Part shown: piece after piece, positions 54,464 through 64,000 of the stretch | Layout of the letters: every line of letters starts with the position of its first letter | How positions within the stretch are numbered: the first letter of the stretch is position 1 | Assembly: GCA_024867545.1 (NCBI GenBank) | Contig: JANFNE010000006.1 | Span: forward strand, 1,683,585 to 1,747,584 | DNA: 64,000 nt | Reading direction: 5' to 3' | From: Phytopythium helicoides | Taxonomy: Eukaryota; Oomycota; Peronosporomycetes; Pythiales; Pythiaceae | Translations under genes and position numbers: made by a program | Notes under the pieces: model-generated | Databases searched by the model: none | Told to the model about the DNA's origin: nothing | The model's input: only the letters and a program-made list of their open reading frames with translations

Positions 54464-55387
54464 CTGTGTTGTACTGCTCTTCTCAAATTCAAGCGTGATG
54501 TTTGTATGCAAAACTGAATACACGAATTTCCATCGTCGACGTCGTCGCCACTTTCGTGGTTGGAAACAAAATGGGACTGTCCGCATGAGCCTTCAACGAA
54601 TGACTTTTTAAGATTCGAATATGACAAAATATCCATTATCATCACACCATAACACCGGCCATGTTGCTGTCTCCTGGTCAAACGATTCAAAAGTACAAAA
54701 GTTGATTTATGACTATCACGTTAGCTAATGTCCATTGCCTGCAATCCACATTCGTAGCGATTGACCTCGATGAATTCGTTATCAATATTGAAAAGTGCAG
54801 CCCAAACACAGGGCGAGGAGACTTCACAACTGCTAGGCAACAACTCCAAAACTCAACACATGGATATACCATTTTCTTTCTGCTGAAGTGGCAGTCTCTA
54901 TAAAGCTTGCTCGACCTCCATCTCGACACTCCAAATGAACTGGGCCGGGATGAGTACAGACATCAGTCTCCTAAATGAATTCTGCAAGCAAATAGTGTTT
55001 TTGCTCGAGGCTTCATGAAAACTTTCATCGTCATTGCCGATGATGAATCCGAATTGGCAACCAGTTGCATTGGCAATGCTTCCTGTAGTAGAACTACTTG
55101 GTGAAACACCTACTCAAAGGTTCCTCCTCGGTCGCCTCGACCCCATCGCATTGAGAACCCTGAGCAGGACAGCCTCCAATGGTTCAAATCGCATCAGCGC
55201 GCATCTCCACTGACAAGCAATCCACCATCGGTCGCCGCAACGAGCTCAGCTCCAAATCAGCTATTCGCATTCAGCGCATAACCGGGGCTCGCTGATTGGG
55301 CAAAGCCGTCCCGCTGAGCCGCTCACAACGGAATCAGCCCCGCATCCCCGAGAGCTCCTGAGCCGACACCACCGACGCCCAAGCAGC
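54464..55387. other. Spacer between APRT 3 and 4
   Basis: About 0.9 kb, AT-rich on the left and becoming GC-rich towards APRT 4. No protein-like frame, repeat end or RNA gene was recognised. Confidence 0.5.
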
Positions 55388-56169
55388 ATGAGCGCCGAGC
55401 CCGCGCCGCCCACTGACGTGTCGGACGAGGCGCAGGTGGCCGCGTACCTCAAGCCCAAGGTGGAGCTGTTCCCCATCTCGGTGATGGCGCGCGTCGACTT
55501 TGTGGACGTGACGTCGCTGCTGCTGGAGCCCGCGGCCTTCCAGTTCGCCGTCGACGCGCTCGTGCACCGCTACAAGTCCATGGGCATCTCGCACGTCGTG
55601 AGCTGCGAGGCACGCGGCTTCATCTTCGGTGCACCCGTCGCGCTCGCGCTCAAGGCCGCGTTCGTACCCGTGCGGCGCGCCAGGAGCGTGCCACGCAACG
55701 CCGTGGGCGTCGACTACGTCTCGGGCTTCTACTCGGGCCGCCTCGAGATGCAGGGCGACGCCATCCCGGCCGGCGCGCGCGTCGTCATCATCGACGACTT
55801 CGTCGCCACGGTGCGTTGCGTTGCGATGCGATGCGCTGCTGCTATTCCGGTTGTGATGTCGTGGCGACTGATGAGATGACCATGATCATGGCGTTGCAAT
55901 GCACGCAACAGGGCAACACGCTCAAGGTCATTGGCGAGCTCATCAAGCTGGTCGGCGCGCAGGCCGTCGAGTGCGGCTGCGTCATCAGCACGGCGCGGCT
56001 GAAGGTGCGCGCTCTCGTGCTCCTCCAATGCTCCAATATCTGCTAACTCGCCTGCTCTCGCTCGCCTGCTAACGAACTGCAACTCCTCGACTGGCAATCG
56101 CAACGATCCGCTTGACCACCACAGGAATCCAAGCAGGGCATCCCCGTGCACGCGCTCGTGACCATCTAA
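55388..56169 (+). CDS. Adenine phosphoribosyltransferase, canonical copy (APRT 4)
   Basis: Three exons: 55388-55810, 55912-56004 and 56125-56169, with introns of 101 and 120 bp; about 186 aa. It is the most conserved of the four: CEARGFIFGAPVALALK for adenine binding, FVPV followed by a flexible loop, and the PRPP loop IIDDFVATGNTL with both aspartates. The latter is interrupted by intron 1 exactly between Thr and Gly, as in all copies. It converts adenine plus PRPP to AMP and pyrophosphate, probably in the cytosol. Its GC content is higher than that of copies 1-3, closer to the window's housekeeping genes. This suggests it is the ancestral copy and the others are derived. Confidence 0.92.
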
Positions 56170-56283
56170 CACCCCAAATGCACGCCGTCCTTGCTCCGTA
56201 GCTCCTGGTCTGATGCGTTCTGAGTCTAGTGATGGGGAGCTCTCGCACCGTGTCATTCGTAGCGCCACCCCAAGCAGCCGCTC

Positions 56284-57183
56284 ATGGCGGCGCCGCTGCT
56301 GGTCGTGGGCTCGCGGCTCCACTGGCGAAACCACAGGCGAGACGCGCGCCTCGACGTCGACGCGCTGCTGGCGCAGGTGCTCGCGTTCTGCTCGCGCGCT
56401 GCGAGCTTCCGCGGCTCGGCAGGCGTCGCGATCGCCGTCGGCGTGCCGGAGGAGGTCGCCGCGCTGCCTCCGGGGCACAGTGAGCCGCGCTCCGACTTTA
56501 GCGAGTCGGTGGACGAGTTCCTGCAGCAGCTGCACGCGGCAGTCGCCTCGGGGGTGCGGGCTCCGGATGGCAGGACCGTGCCGGTCGAGATTGTATCCAT
56601 GCTGCACTGGGGGAGATTCGTGCCCGCGCTCAACGCGCTCATCTCGACGGCGGCGACGGTGTTCCCCGAGGCCTCAACGCTCCTGCTGCAGTCGCTAGAG
56701 GTTGAGGCGGACGCCGACGCGCTTCAGTTCCTGTGCTCGCACTTTGACGAGCGCCGCGATCTTGTGGTCGGAGCTGCTTTGCCTGGACATGCGTTCTTGC
56801 CCTCCAAGGACGGACAGCCGCTGGAGTTGACGGGCACGACCACCCCATGGAACACGCTCGCGTTGTGGAACCTGCGGCAGCTGAGCAAAGTTGGATTCCC
56901 GCTTATTGGGGACGGCCTCCACGTTGATGGGGAGTGCGCTGGCGTCGAGGAGGTATCTACTATCACCACGTACCAGCAGCTCTTTGGGGAGCACGGCACC
57001 AGAGCGACTGTACTACACGTGCCTGGGATAGCCTGGCAGGTTGACGACTTTGATGACCCCAAGCGCCGTGAGTGGCAAGCATCCAAGATGGCGAGCAAGA
57101 ACCAGCGTGCAGCCAAGCAAATGGAACGCCTCGGTGTTGCTGCTGGTCGAGTCTACCACCTGGACGCTTCAGCACCGAGTTGA
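56284..57183 (+). CDS. Conserved-looking protein of unknown function, 299 aa
   Basis: A single exon. It starts with a hydrophobic strand (APLLVVGSRLHWRNH) and alternates strands and helices in a Rossmann- or glycosyltransferase-A-like rhythm (GVAIAVGVPEEVAALPPG, VEIVSMLHWGRFVPALNALIS). It contains a distinctive TTTPWNTLALWNLRQLSKVGFPLIGDGL block near residue 185 that looks conserved. The C-terminus is basic and helical. No catalytic motif is certain and no signal peptide is evident. A nucleotide-sugar-dependent transferase is one possibility, but I do not assign it. It converges on the ABCA transporter gene with only about 90 bp between the stops. Confidence 0.72.
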   Translation: MAAPLLVVGSRLHWRNHRRDARLDVDALLAQVLAFCSRAASFRGSAGVAIAVGVPEEVAALPPGHSEPRSDFSESVDEFLQQLHAAVASGVRAPDGRTVPVEIVSMLHWGRFVPALNALISTAATVFPEASTLLLQSLEVEADADALQFLCSHFDERRDLVVGAALPGHAFLPSKDGQPLELTGTTTPWNTLALWNLRQLSKVGFPLIGDGLHVDGECAGVEEVSTITTYQQLFGEHGTRATVLHVPGIAWQVDDFDDPKRREWQASKMASKNQRAAKQMERLGVAAGRVYHLDASAPS

Positions 57184-57273
57184 GGACTTCCGACAATGGT
57201 AATCGACAATCGACATGCTCCAAAATTCACACGCATGCGAGGTCGTAAAGTGCATTTGCGATGTGTCACCCCA

Positions 57274-60200
57274 TCATTTCATCTTTGGTTTCTCACTATT
57301 GGCCGGTTCTGCTGGAGCTTGCTTTCGGCTTGCAAAACTGTTGAAAATCTGCTCCAAACTCGTGTGCGATGCACTGTACTCTTGAACACGTAAGTCTCCC
57401 TTGGCGTTCTCCACGATATCGAAAAGATCTCCCAGAGATGTATTCGACGCGGCGATCCGGTAGCGGCAGTACCCACCCTGCCGTTCCAGCAGCACCACCT
57501 CACTGTTGCTTGACGAGCCAAACTGAAGCTGCAGGAACTTCTCAAGCGCTTCCATGCGGTCCTCCACTAACCACCACACGCATAAGTGCGTTGTACTAAT
57601 GCGCTCACGATCTTTCTTCCCGCCAGACGGTGGTACAGTGGCAAGGAAGTTCGTTGCTCGTTTGGCATTTCCTAACGCTTCGCACAATTCACTGACCTTG
57701 CTAGTGTCAAAGTCAAGTCCAAAGCTTGGCCCCAAATCTGCTTGCAAACGACCAATGTCTTCGTTCGACGGTGGTTGGAGCTTACAGTCCAACAGGAACC
57801 CGTCCCCGAATCTCGCCTTCAGATGCGGGATCGTCCCTAGGCATTGCAGACGACCGTCCACCATGATGCCAGCCCGATTGCACAGCGCTTCACACTCATC
57901 CATTGAGTGGGTGGTGAGGACAACAGTCGATTTCTTGGATCGAACAGAAACATCAAGAATGACATCCCACAGTTTCCTTCGCGAGTCCGGGTCCATTCCT
58001 GTTGATGGTTCGTCCAAGAAGATAACCTTTGGCTCTCCAAGCATCGCAATCGCAACCGATAACTTGCGTTTGTTACCGCCACTTAAAGTCCCTGAAAGTT
58101 TTCTCTCGAATGGCACGAGATGAAGCATGCGTAATAGTCTCTGAATTTCTCGTTCTAGACATTCTTTAGATAGCCCCAGTCCCTTTAGTTGCCCATAGAG
58201 CTCCAGATGCTCTCGCACAGTGAGTAGATCGAGCAGTGCGTCAAACTGGGGGCAATATCCAATTGAGCGCCTCGCGTCTCGACGCTGTGAAAGGATTTCG
58301 AACCCGTTCAAGTATGCAGTGCCCGCTGATGGTGTGAGATCTCCAGTAAGAATTCGCATGGTTGTTGTTTTTCCAGCGCCATTAATGCCCAGAAACCCGA
58401 AGCATTCTCCAGCACCAAGACCAAAAGTCAAGTTCTTGACAGCCAATTTACCGTTTGGGTATCGTTTTCGAAGTCCCATTACTTTTACTGGTTGAGCAAG
58501 CAAAGGATCATCCACCTCAACGCTACCGCCCCCGGCACGCTGTGATACTCGCTGCGCTTCAGCTCTAATATCCTCATCATCATCGCCGCCATCGCTGACG
58601 GTCTTGAAGTCGATAGTACCATGCTCGCTTTGTTTTCCTTCCACAATTTGCTTCCATCCAAAAAATCTTCGCAAAATGCTACCCCAATTGCTATCATGGC
58701 GTGCTGATCGACTGACGTACTCGTCTACGACCACCGCAAGCAAGAAATAGAGTGGGCCCTCCAATGCTAGGTAAATGATTTCAGTACCAGCGATATCTGC
58801 ATCAAAGGCACTCACTTTTTCACCACCTGTTAGTCCGTAAAGAGCCTTGATGTCTGCCACAATGACGCTTAGCAAACCATTTCCCAAAGAAAAGAGTGGA
58901 GACAGACGCCACAGGTAAACTAGCGCGTCATTTGCGGCTTTTGTAGATGCCAGCGTGCTCATCGTGTAGCTGATGAGAATGAGAATGATACCCAGCACAA
59001 AGTTTATCATGATTGTATAGAGCAGGCAAGCTCGTGGGTCCTTCATTATGTGGGAGAGTAGATAGGTCCATGGGGCCATCGATGTGCCAAAAAGTACGAA
59101 TAGTGCCACGACAGCGCTGGAGACGTCCTGGGTGCAGGTAGAACAAGCTCCAGTGCTTTTACTGAGCGAAGAAGAAACACCAAATGACCGCAACAAGATG
59201 ATGGCAACCCCCATGGGAATGAAGTATAGCGCCAAGTCGTAGACAAAGTTGGCGAGCCAGTAAGCAGGTAAAGAAACTCCTGATAGCAACTGCTGGTATT
59301 TTGCATTTTGCCCATCTTGCTTTTCACGCACTAGAAATGGCATGGCTGATGCTGGGATGAATGTGAATGCGATCACGACAAAAATTACCGCCGGTAGGCT
59401 AAGGAATGAGGTGAATAGTGACCGTGTCTTGAAAGACAAAGGAAGTGGGTGCGATGCCACTCGGATTGCTATGCGCTCTATCTCTGTCTGACTCAACGGG
59501 TTTCCAATGTTTGCCGCATGAACAACAAGGATGGAGCGGTGAATCGCTTCATCCATCATAGTCTTATAGATTGGCGGTGCATGGGTCGATGACGTGTTTA
59601 CAAGAAGATTGTATCCTAGGATATTGTCAGCATAGTTTCCATAAACAACATAGCCACCATATTGTCCATCGACAAGTCTTGCATTCGGAGATAAGCCATT
59701 TGACTCTCCATCGATCGCAGTTGTAAGCGGCGCAGCGACGCCGTATCCGTTCTCAAAAGCTAGTTCTCCAAAGCGCAAGCAATGCCCACTACTGCCGTTG
59801 GCCGCATATTCTGATTCAGCATAGGATACTCCGAAGACGATTGGTTCCGACGAAGCACCGTACACCTGATCTGGTTCTACGATCTCAAATACTTTGCCGC
59901 CGCTAAATCTGTCAAGAACGTCAGCAAACGATGATATAGCTAGAGTTTCTCCTGGGAAACTGATTGGGATCGGTGTGCTGTTGCCGAACGGGTACTCACT
60001 GTCTGTGAGAAGTTGCTTTTTCGGGTCATTTCTGAGAAAGAGGCTCTGCCGGAGTGCTGCTAGCCCGGCGAAGATGACGATAATTGGCAACACCGTGCGA
60101 AAGAGTAGCATATTACTGTCTCGCTTACCGTACAACAAACGCTTCTTGACAAGTGCTACAAATTGTTTCATCAACACTTTGCGCTTGCTTCTACATACCG

Positions 60201-63200
60201 ATGGCAGGGCAACATTTGTAGCCTCTCCACTTTGGTTTGTCTTGCGAAGACCTTTCGGATCCGAACTGGTTTCCACTCCGATGGCTACTTGAATATCAGG
60301 CTCGTCATTGCCAGAATGAGCCGAGCGTTGCTCTGGCTGCAAGACTTTAAGAAATACTTCCTCCAGGGTGGTCACGGAGATAGCATATGATGCGATGCTC
60401 AAAAGATCCTGGTTGGAGTCAAGCACTCGGAAAAGTGCTGGAAATGCACCAGCGCTTTCAAATGGTAGCTCTATCATCAGCTCTGTCCCGATACTGGAGG
60501 CAATACCAGCTAGTGGTACGTGAGTTCGTACTAGATCGATTAGCTTAGCGACTTCGCCCTGATTTTGGTCAGTGTGTGTAATGCAAAGTCGATATCCAAC
60601 TCCAAAGTGGTTTTTCAAAAACAAAGGCGAGCCAACACATCGAAGCGCTCCTTCAGCAAGGATTGCAATGCGATCTCCAAGAACATCAGCTTCATCCATG
60701 AAGTGAGTTGTCAGCACAACAACACGACCTTTTCGGCTGCTACGAATGAGATCCCATGTGCTCCGCCGACTGTATGGGTCCATACCCGACGTTGGCTCGT
60801 CTAGAAATACGACCTTACTTTCGCCAAGGAATGCTATGGCCAGCGATAAGCGCCTTTGCATTCCACCAGATAGAGCATCGGCACGAGTCCGGCGCTTTGC
60901 TTGCAAGCCAACCTCAGCAATTTTGGCATCCACCTCATTCCTCAGCTCATTTGCAAGCTTAATACCTTTAATCTGGCCATACAATCGGAGGTGCTCCTCG
61001 ACAGTAAGCTCGGGATATAGCACACTGGCCTGTGGACAGTAGCCGAGCGATTCTCGAACGCGCTCGATACTAGTGGAGATTGGATAACCGCGAATCCAAG
61101 CCTCGCCACCAGACGGAGCTGTCATCCCGGTCAGTATTGACATGAGAGTTGATTTACCAGCGCCGTTGTGTCCAAGCAAGCACGTCACTTGCCCTTCATA
61201 CAAACTTAAGCTGAGGTTATTGACCGCAGTTCTAACCCCTCCACCTTGTTTCGCAAACTGCTTCGTTAGCCCAGCGATTACAATGGCACGAGAGTCTTGC
61301 TCTTGGCGGCTTAGATCTTCCCCTACTTGCTCGATGTACTCGGAATGGAAACCTTTCTCAGTGCCACCTTTGTCAGCAACCTTGGACGATAAAAGTGTTG
61401 TAGAAGCGGTCATCTGGGATGGACAACAGCTCCATGGTTGCCGTCGCCAGTAAGCTGGAGAAAGGAAGAAATACCATTTTTCAGGCACACCAAACTCCTG
61501 GGGAATTACCATTTGGGCATATACCGCAACGAGGATGTACAGCAAAAAATCTAGGATTTGCATGTAGATTGCAGTCTCGAAGCGAAAGCCAGCTACTAAC
61601 TCATGGGCGTTTTCTTTTGTCACGCCTACACTCACAGCCTCGAGCCGTGCGAGAGTGTCAATTCCTTGAGCGAGCGCAACAGGACTTAGGAGTGAGCCGA
61701 ATATACGATGAGACTCTCCCGTGTCGTCACCGAAGCTATAGGAAACGAAGAATATCATGAAAAACGTTGCCATACCGACGAACGACCCCGATCGTGCTCG
61801 CGAGAAGAAGGCGCTCACGAGAAAAGCAAAGCTAAAACTACTGAGAGCAAATGTGAAAAAGAAGGCAAATATCAGCCCTGCGTCCGAATTGGGGAAAAGT
61901 AGCGCGCGGGCACCAACGGTCTGCAGCACTGTCGCGGCAGCTAGGAGAATTATGTATGTCAGCATCCAAGACAGGAACAGCATCGAGTCGTTTATGCCGA
62001 ATATTCGCATTAGTTCTCTCGATCGGGTTTCTTTCTCGGTCAAGAATGCTACGATCATGCGCGACACTGTGTATAGATACGAGAGCACAAACCCAACCGG
62101 AAACACGATTCGCACTTTGTCATAGAATGGCGCATACCGAAATGCTGGGGTTGGAGCCACAAACACAGCTCCTCCAAGGTGGGCTTGAGGGGCCATGCGG
62201 AGCGTCTTTAGTAGTTGCTCTTTGCTCTCGTCCGGAATTGTTGCAGCAGACATGTCGTCGCTCAGGACGGAGGTATTACCGCCTAGCAAGCTCTCTGGTA
62301 ATATTGTCTTTACAGTGTTGATGATTTCGAACGCTGAGCTGAGTACCATGTCGTTCGCGACTTGCTCCAGTAGCCGCTCATCTTCCTCGACTGATGCATT
62401 ACTGACAGACTCAGAAAGCTGGCATATGCCACTGGTCGTTCTGGTGACTGCATCCCACTCAGGCATGCAGTTAAGAAATCGCACAATTGCCGTTTGAAGT
62501 GTCATGAATCCTCTTGTCGCGTAGCTAAGTGTCGCGCTGGTATCCAGAGCCTTGTCGGATGCAGATGCCAGAGCTGAATCACGTCGAGTGTGCGGCACAC
62601 AGGATGGGAAGCCAGATCCAGCACGAGTCGCATTCAAACGGAGTGAGTATGCGATCGGATGACCTCTTGCGTCGCCAATTGAATCCTCTGGCGGAAACTC
62701 ATCAAATGCGATGGCAGCGTAAATCTTGGGCTTCGTTGAGCTCGAGCCGTAGTCCTCACTCGTCATGTATGCTTCCAGCGCTGACTCATTATCAAAGAAG
62801 AGCCGCGAGTCGCCAAATGATGGCGCCGTAAGTAAAGATATGCCGTAGACACTAGGTGCAAGTGCCAACCGAGGATGCCACTGCTCCATGCTAGCGGAAA
62901 AATAGTTGCGCGTGAAGGCGTTGTCAGGCGTTATCGCAAGGCGATATGGCACAACACGGCTTCGACACTCGACAGGAACCGCGAAGGTGGAGGTACCTAC
63001 TGGACCAGTGTATCCAAGCAGCACGAACTTGAGAGCGCAAGCAAGCAGGTCGTCGCTGCTTAGCTCGTTGAGTCGATCAGCCTCCAGAAAGCCCTGGAGC
63101 GCCAGACTCACGAGCAACCCAGGCATGGTGGACTCGGTGAAGTAGAACCTTGGCAAGCGCAAGGCCGTGGAAAGTTGCAGCAGTAGCGCGGTGGACGACA

Positions 63201-63531
63201 TGGAGCCTGATGAGGACGAGGAGGGGTCGCTCGAGGACAAGATGTTGTCCGAGGACATTCCGGCGCTCTCCAAGGTGGCGTTGAGCTCGGTCATGAGATC
63301 TGTGAGCGCGAAGAGGCTCCAGCTCGTGCCACGCTCGGAGTCCGAGGCGTTGGCCGTGGCTGTCGCCCATCCCGCAGGGATCTCGAGGTCCGTGTCTAGC
63401 CTCTTGAGCAGCGCGAAGAGCAGGATGCACAGCAGCGGGTTGACAACCTCGCTCCACGTCGCCACCGGGTGTCTCCTCTTGAGCGTCCAGTTCTTGCCAA
63501 GCAGCGCGCTTAGCACCGCCCACCTCCCCAT
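57274..63531 (-). CDS. ABC transporter, subfamily A, full size
   Basis: A single exon of about 2085 aa from ATG 63531 (Met12 of the longer frame from 63564; MGRWAVLSALLGKNW is the typical family start). It has two halves, each with a first membrane helix, a large extracellular loop, a cluster of membrane spans and an ATPase domain. NBD1 has Walker A GHNGAGKST near residue 789 and signature LSGGMQRRL. NBD2 has GINGAGKTTT near 1714 and signature LSGGNKRKL. Each NBD has a D-E-P Walker B followed by S-G-M-D-P. After NBD2 comes the ABCA regulatory segment and an acidic/basic tail. Motif spacing (KNW-x-x-KRR at the N-terminus, T-T-H-x-M-D-E after Walker B) is typical of subfamily A, which moves lipids across membranes. 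No break is visible. Confidence 0.94.
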   Translation of the reverse strand: MGRWAVLSALLGKNWTLKRRHPVATWSEVVNPLLCILLFALLKRLDTDLEIPAGWATATANASDSERGTSWSLFALTDLMTELNATLESAGMSSDNILSSSDPSSSSSGSMSSTALLLQLSTALRLPRFYFTESTMPGLLVSLALQGFLEADRLNELSSDDLLACALKFVLLGYTGPVGTSTFAVPVECRSRVVPYRLAITPDNAFTRNYFSASMEQWHPRLALAPSVYGISLLTAPSFGDSRLFFDNESALEAYMTSEDYGSSSTKPKIYAAIAFDEFPPEDSIGDARGHPIAYSLRLNATRAGSGFPSCVPHTRRDSALASASDKALDTSATLSYATRGFMTLQTAIVRFLNCMPEWDAVTRTTSGICQLSESVSNASVEEDERLLEQVANDMVLSSAFEIINTVKTILPESLLGGNTSVLSDDMSAATIPDESKEQLLKTLRMAPQAHLGGAVFVAPTPAFRYAPFYDKVRIVFPVGFVLSYLYTVSRMIVAFLTEKETRSRELMRIFGINDSMLFLSWMLTYIILLAAATVLQTVGARALLFPNSDAGLIFAFFFTFALSSFSFAFLVSAFFSRARSGSFVGMATFFMIFFVSYSFGDDTGESHRIFGSLLSPVALAQGIDTLARLEAVSVGVTKENAHELVAGFRFETAIYMQILDFLLYILVAVYAQMVIPQEFGVPEKWYFFLSPAYWRRQPWSCCPSQMTASTTLLSSKVADKGGTEKGFHSEYIEQVGEDLSRQEQDSRAIVIAGLTKQFAKQGGGVRTAVNNLSLSLYEGQVTCLLGHNGAGKSTLMSILTGMTAPSGGEAWIRGYPISTSIERVRESLGYCPQASVLYPELTVEEHLRLYGQIKGIKLANELRNEVDAKIAEVGLQAKRRTRADALSGGMQRRLSLAIAFLGESKVVFLDEPTSGMDPYSRRSTWDLIRSSRKGRVVVLTTHFMDEADVLGDRIAILAEGALRCVGSPLFLKNHFGVGYRLCITHTDQNQGEVAKLIDLVRTHVPLAGIASSIGTELMIELPFESAGAFPALFRVLDSNQDLLSIASYAISVTTLEEVFLKVLQPEQRSAHSGNDEPDIQVAIGVETSSDPKGLRKTNQSGEATNVALPSVCRSKRKVLMKQFVALVKKRLLYGKRDSNMLLFRTVLPIIVIFAGLAALRQSLFLRNDPKKQLLTDSEYPFGNSTPIPISFPGETLAISSFADVLDRFSGGKVFEIVEPDQVYGASSEPIVFGVSYAESEYAANGSSGHCLRFGELAFENGYGVAAPLTTAIDGESNGLSPNARLVDGQYGGYVVYGNYADNILGYNLLVNTSSTHAPPIYKTMMDEAIHRSILVVHAANIGNPLSQTEIERIAIRVASHPLPLSFKTRSLFTSFLSLPAVIFVVIAFTFIPASAMPFLVREKQDGQNAKYQQLLSGVSLPAYWLANFVYDLALYFIPMGVAIILLRSFGVSSSLSKSTGACSTCTQDVSSAVVALFVLFGTSMAPWTYLLSHIMKDPRACLLYTIMINFVLGIILILISYTMSTLASTKAANDALVYLWRLSPLFSLGNGLLSVIVADIKALYGLTGGEKVSAFDADIAGTEIIYLALEGPLYFLLAVVVDEYVSRSARHDSNWGSILRRFFGWKQIVEGKQSEHGTIDFKTVSDGGDDDEDIRAEAQRVSQRAGGGSVEVDDPLLAQPVKVMGLRKRYPNGKLAVKNLTFGLGAGECFGFLGINGAGKTTTMRILTGDLTPSAGTAYLNGFEILSQRRDARRSIGYCPQFDALLDLLTVREHLELYGQLKGLGLSKECLEREIQRLLRMLHLVPFERKLSGTLSGGNKRKLSVAIAMLGEPKVIFLDEPSTGMDPDSRRKLWDVILDVSVRSKKSTVVLTTHSMDECEALCNRAGIMVDGRLQCLGTIPHLKARFGDGFLLDCKLQPPSNEDIGRLQADLGPSFGLDFDTSKVSELCEALGNAKRATNFLATVPPSGGKKDRERISTTHLCVWWLVEDRMEALEKFLQLQFGSSSNSEVVLLERQGGYCRYRIAASNTSLGDLFDIVENAKGDLRVQEYSASHTSLEQIFNSFASRKQAPAEPANSEKPKMK

Positions 63532-63641
63532 GATCAATGAATCTGCAGGCAGCGAGAAGAGCACAACAATCGTTTCTCCCGCTCAGCGCGTCGGTTTCCC
63601 GCCGGCTCTACATTTAGCGCGGGCCCCGTCCATCAATGGCT

Positions 63642-63928
63642 TCACGCCTTGCTCGCCTTCTCCTTCTCCTCGCGCTTCTTCTTGGCCGCCGCGATCTGCG
63701 CCGCCGCCGCCACACGTAAGTACCAACCCTCGCTCGCCGCCTTTCCGGGAAGCTTCCACGCCGCACCTTGGCGTCCATGGCCTCCCGCCGGCTGCCGAAC
63801 TTGCGGTTCTTGTGGTGCACGCGCGTCGCCTGCCCGCTCGCCTGCGTGGCCGCGATCGCCTGCGCCGCTGTCTCCTCGCACGCCGCCTTGAGCGCCGCCG
63901 CCACGCGCCGATGCTGCTGGTCCGCCAT
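63642..63928 (-). CDS. Small basic helical protein, 71 aa
   Basis: Two exons, 63928-63767 and 63695-63642, separated by a 71-bp intron (GTGCGG...CGCAG) with consistent phase. The joined product is 71 aa. It is Ala/Gln-rich and helical at first (AAALKAACEETAAQAIAA), has a His/Lys/Arg patch (RVHHKNRKFGSRREAMDAK), and ends in an Ala/Lys helix (AAAKKKREEKEKASKA). No family is recognised. Without the splice, the downstream sequence would read as a meaningless Arg-rich run, which supports the intron. On the minus strand, CCATTTTGC about 25 bases upstream resembles an initiator. Confidence 0.6.
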
Positions 63929-64000
63929 GCTCGTTGCGTACCAACCTGGCGCAAAATGGGGAAGCGCCGCAATGACTGACTACCCGGGAGTCAGGATCGC

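Overview
The window is nuclear DNA of an oomycete, most likely a Phytophthora-like member of the Peronosporales. The evidence is dense gene packing on both strands, long intronless genes, and very short introns (57-120 bp) with GTRNGT-type donors, CTAAC-like branch sites and YAG acceptors. The gene content also fits: START-FYVE, kinesin-ZZ, a WLGC-type leucine-rich membrane protein, and a TKL kinase relic. Species cannot be fixed from the sequence alone. Coordinates for multi-exon genes run from start to stop codon; exon limits derived by eye are given in the evidence text.

Layout. 1-3.9 kb: an edge fragment and a SET-domain lysine methyltransferase. 3.9-8 kb: a myosin heavy chain. 8.5-13 kb: a DcpS scavenger decapping enzyme, a thioredoxin-like protein, a small unknown protein and a mitochondrial class III CoA-transferase. 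13-17 kb: a quiet region and a START-FYVE protein. 17.3-20.3 kb: a decayed kinase gene. 20.7-27.4 kb: a disordered phosphoprotein-like gene and two adjacent WRKY19-type zinc-repeat genes. 30.5-38 kb: a prolyl 4-hydroxylase with a very large insertion, a small mitochondrial protein and a kinesin with a ZZ zinc finger. 38-45.4 kb: a WLGC leucine-rich membrane protein, a 2.6-kb Fanzor-bearing element and an IQ-motif protein. 45.5-49.6 kb: an NRDE2 homologue. 49.8-56.2 kb: four tandem adenine phosphoribosyltransferase (APRT) genes. 56.3-64 kb: an unknown 299-aa protein, a full-size ABCA transporter and a 71-aa basic protein.

The most notable object is the Fanzor (eukaryotic TnpB-like, predicted RNA-guided nuclease) at 41175-43154. 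It is intact and intronless, has a rearranged RuvC active site, and is flanked by imperfect, self-complementary inverted repeats at 40700-40719 and 43277-43298. The short 3' flank is the place to look for its guide RNA. The element sits exactly between two convergent host genes. Second-rank observations are the APRT array (signs of gene conversion and one copy with a degraded PRPP loop), the roughly 270-residue insertion inside the prolyl hydroxylase catalytic core, a DcpS with a hydrophobic N-terminus, and the kinesin-ZZ architecture.

Most genes are unlinked housekeeping functions (motors, RNA decay and silencing, lipid transport, purine salvage). Apart from the APRT cluster and the zinc-repeat pair, nothing suggests a co-regulated pathway.
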